Part shown: piece after piece, positions 6,933 to 7,770 of the stretch
Layout: each line of letters opens with the position of its first letter
Numbering within the stretch: position 1 is the stretch's first letter
Source: Betaproteobacteria bacterium
GTDB taxonomy: Bacteria > Pseudomonadota > Gammaproteobacteria > Burkholderiales > Gallionellaceae
Reading direction: 5' to 3'
NCBI GenBank assembly: GCA_028871775.1
Contig: JAGWMH010000079.1
Coordinates: 1 to 7,770 of the forward strand
DNA: 7,770 bases
The notes under the pieces: model-generated
What the model was told of the DNA's origin: nothing
The model's database searches: none
Seen by the model: the letters and a program-made list of their open reading frames with translations, nothing else
Position numbers and translations under genes: made by a program

Positions 6933-7054
6933 AGCCACAGAGACCACAGAGTTCACAGAGAAAAAATAATCGGTTTTTGTAATCGTTGCCCTTGCCCATC
7001 CGGTGATCGAGAAAAATACGTGAAGCCTGCAGTATCTCTGTGAACTCTGTGGCT
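6933..7054. repeat. Inverted repeat of CACAGAG units between the protease and dnaJ genes
   Basis: The left arm has three 9-bp units in tandem, each ending CACAGAG: 6934-6942 (GC lead), 6943-6951 (AC lead) and 6952-6960 (TT lead). The right arm holds two units in reverse complement, CTCTGTGAA (7036-7044) and CTCTGTGGC (7045-7053). Bases 6944-6961 pair with 7035-7052 over 18 bp without a mismatch, flanking about 73 bp of unrelated sequence that shows no gene. Repeats of this CACAGAG type are scattered between genes in many proteobacterial genomes and, when wrongly translated, give peptides like HRDHRVHRE. It lacks a transposase. It starts 16 nt after the protease stop and could also act as an mRNA hairpin or attenuator ahead of dnaJ. 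Confidence 0.85.
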
Positions 7055-7072
7055 TGAATTGCGTATTTCAGG

Positions 7073-7770
7073 ATGGGAACAAGTAAATTCAAGGTGAGCT
7101 TTATTTCTGCCCAACGTGATTACTACGAGGTGCTTGGCGTTGCCAAGGATGCCGAGCAGAAGTCGATCAAGGATGCATTCCGCAACCTCGCCCTGAAATA
7201 TCACCCAGACCGCAACAAGGAGCCGGGAGCCGAGGAGCGCTTCAGGGAGATCGCCGAGGCCTATGCTGTTCTGTCAGATCCGAAAAAACGCGCCGAATAC
7301 GACGCCCGCGGATTTGCCGCGGTGGAAGGCTTCAGCCAGGAAGACCTGTTTGGCGGCATCAATTTCGAAGACATTTTTGGCGGGCTCAACTTCGACTTTG
7401 GCGGGGGCCCGTTTGAAGGATTCTTTCACCGCCGCCGCAAGGGGCCGGCGCGCGGCGCAAATATCGAGGTGGAACTGTCCATCCCGCTGGAGCGGGTGGT
7501 GAGCGGTGGCGAGGAGAAAGTCCGCCTGAGCCGCCCGTCCCCCTGCCCTGCCTGTCACGGCACGGGCGCCGAGGGCGGTGCCACGCCGAAGGCATGCGAG
7601 GCGTGCAAAGGCACGGGGCGCATCACCCGCACCAGCCAGAAAGAAAAAGGGCATATCCTGATCCAGCAGATCAGCATCTGCCCCGCCTGCCATGGGCGCG
7701 GCAGCATCATCGAGCACCCCTGCCCGAAATGCCACGGCAGCGGCGAAGTGGAACAGGAAGAAGACCTGAC
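7073..7770 (+). CDS. dnaJ: Class A DnaJ (Hsp40) co-chaperone, 3' truncated by the window
   Basis: DnaJ delivers substrates to DnaK and triggers its ATPase. The frame is open from the ATG at 7073 to the window edge, giving 232 codons; the rest of the C-terminal substrate domain and dimerisation tail lie outside. The J domain covers about residues 15-79, starting RDYYEVLGV, with the essential HPD at 44-46 and the usual YDARG end. A Gly/Phe region follows (about 86-118: DLFGG, EDIFGG, FDFGGG). The zinc region holds all four CxxCxGxG motifs at 158-165, 175-182, 203-210 and 217-224, so it is class A and not CbpA. The start is uncertain: the ATG has only AGG directly next to it, and a GTG at 7094 would give a 225-codon version ([11 protein letters not shown]) with no good ribosome site either; a TGA at 7055-7057 sets the upstream limit. 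It lies 18 nt after the inverted repeat. It is presumably the partner of the DnaK upstream. Confidence 0.93.
   Translation, partial: MGTSKFKVSFISAQRDYYEVLGVAKDAEQKSIKDAFRNLALKYHPDRNKEPGAEERFREIAEAYAVLSDPKKRAEYDARGFAAVEGFSQEDLFGGINFEDIFGGLNFDFGGGPFEGFFHRRRKGPARGANIEVELSIPLERVVSGGEEKVRLSRPSPCPACHGTGAEGGATPKACEACKGTGRITRTSQKEKGHILIQQISICPACHGRGSIIEHPCPKCHGSGEVEQEEDL

Noticed and set aside
6934..6960. CRISPR array or tandem satellite
   Set aside because: Only three adjacent 9-bp units with no spacers, and the matching units on the right are inverted; this is an inverted repeat element, not a CRISPR.
6783..7043. Open frame of 86 codons on the + strand across the protease end and the repeat
   Set aside because: Its apparent HRDHRVHRE peptide is simply the translated CACAGAG repeat, and its first half overlaps the protease gene in another frame.

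Overview
The window is a compact, one-directional gene block from a Gram-negative bacterium, most likely a betaproteobacterium (Nitrosomonadales/Gallionellaceae-like or Burkholderiales-like). This rests on protein style: an exported mono-haem c-type cytochrome of a kind I associate with that class, an Hsp20 with a long amphipathic N-terminus, fairly high GC, and strong Shine-Dalgarno sites. It is inference from reading, not a database placement. All eight supported genes are on the + strand; the long open frames on the other strand are shadows of the GC-rich genes.

Layout. (1) 1-336: C-terminal part of a small exported cytochrome c (CxxCH), whose start lies before the window. (2) 402-2438: four closely spaced genes, namely a two-CBS-domain protein, a short HPF/RaiA ribosome-hibernation factor, an Hsp20 small heat-shock protein, and a PEBP (YbhB/YbcL) family protein with a possible membrane or export segment. 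Gaps are 28, 59 and 3 nt, so this reads as one operon. (3) 2439-2582: an AT-rich control region with a promoter-like pair and an inverted repeat. (4) 2583-6916: an Hsp70 (DnaK) and, 14 nt downstream, a LonB/YcbZ-type AAA+ Ser-Lys protease of 807 residues. (5) 6933-7054: a non-coding inverted repeat built from 9-bp units ending in CACAGAG. (6) 7073 to the window end: a class A DnaJ cut off by the window, with J domain, G/F region and all four zinc motifs visible.

How the parts fit. Every gene after the cytochrome belongs to a family used in stress survival: ribosome silencing (HPF), holding of unfolded proteins (Hsp20), ATP-driven refolding (DnaK/DnaJ), and ATP-dependent proteolysis (Lon-like). 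The CBS protein may sense adenine nucleotides; the PEBP's job is unknown. I read the block as a proteostasis/dormancy island. No grpE is seen in the window. Two points stand out: this DnaK lacks the roughly 24-residue segment of the nucleotide-binding domain that is typical of Gram-negative DnaKs, so it looks like a Gram-positive or archaeal-type Hsp70 and is probably a second, acquired chaperone; and a mobile-looking repeat sits exactly between the protease and dnaJ genes.
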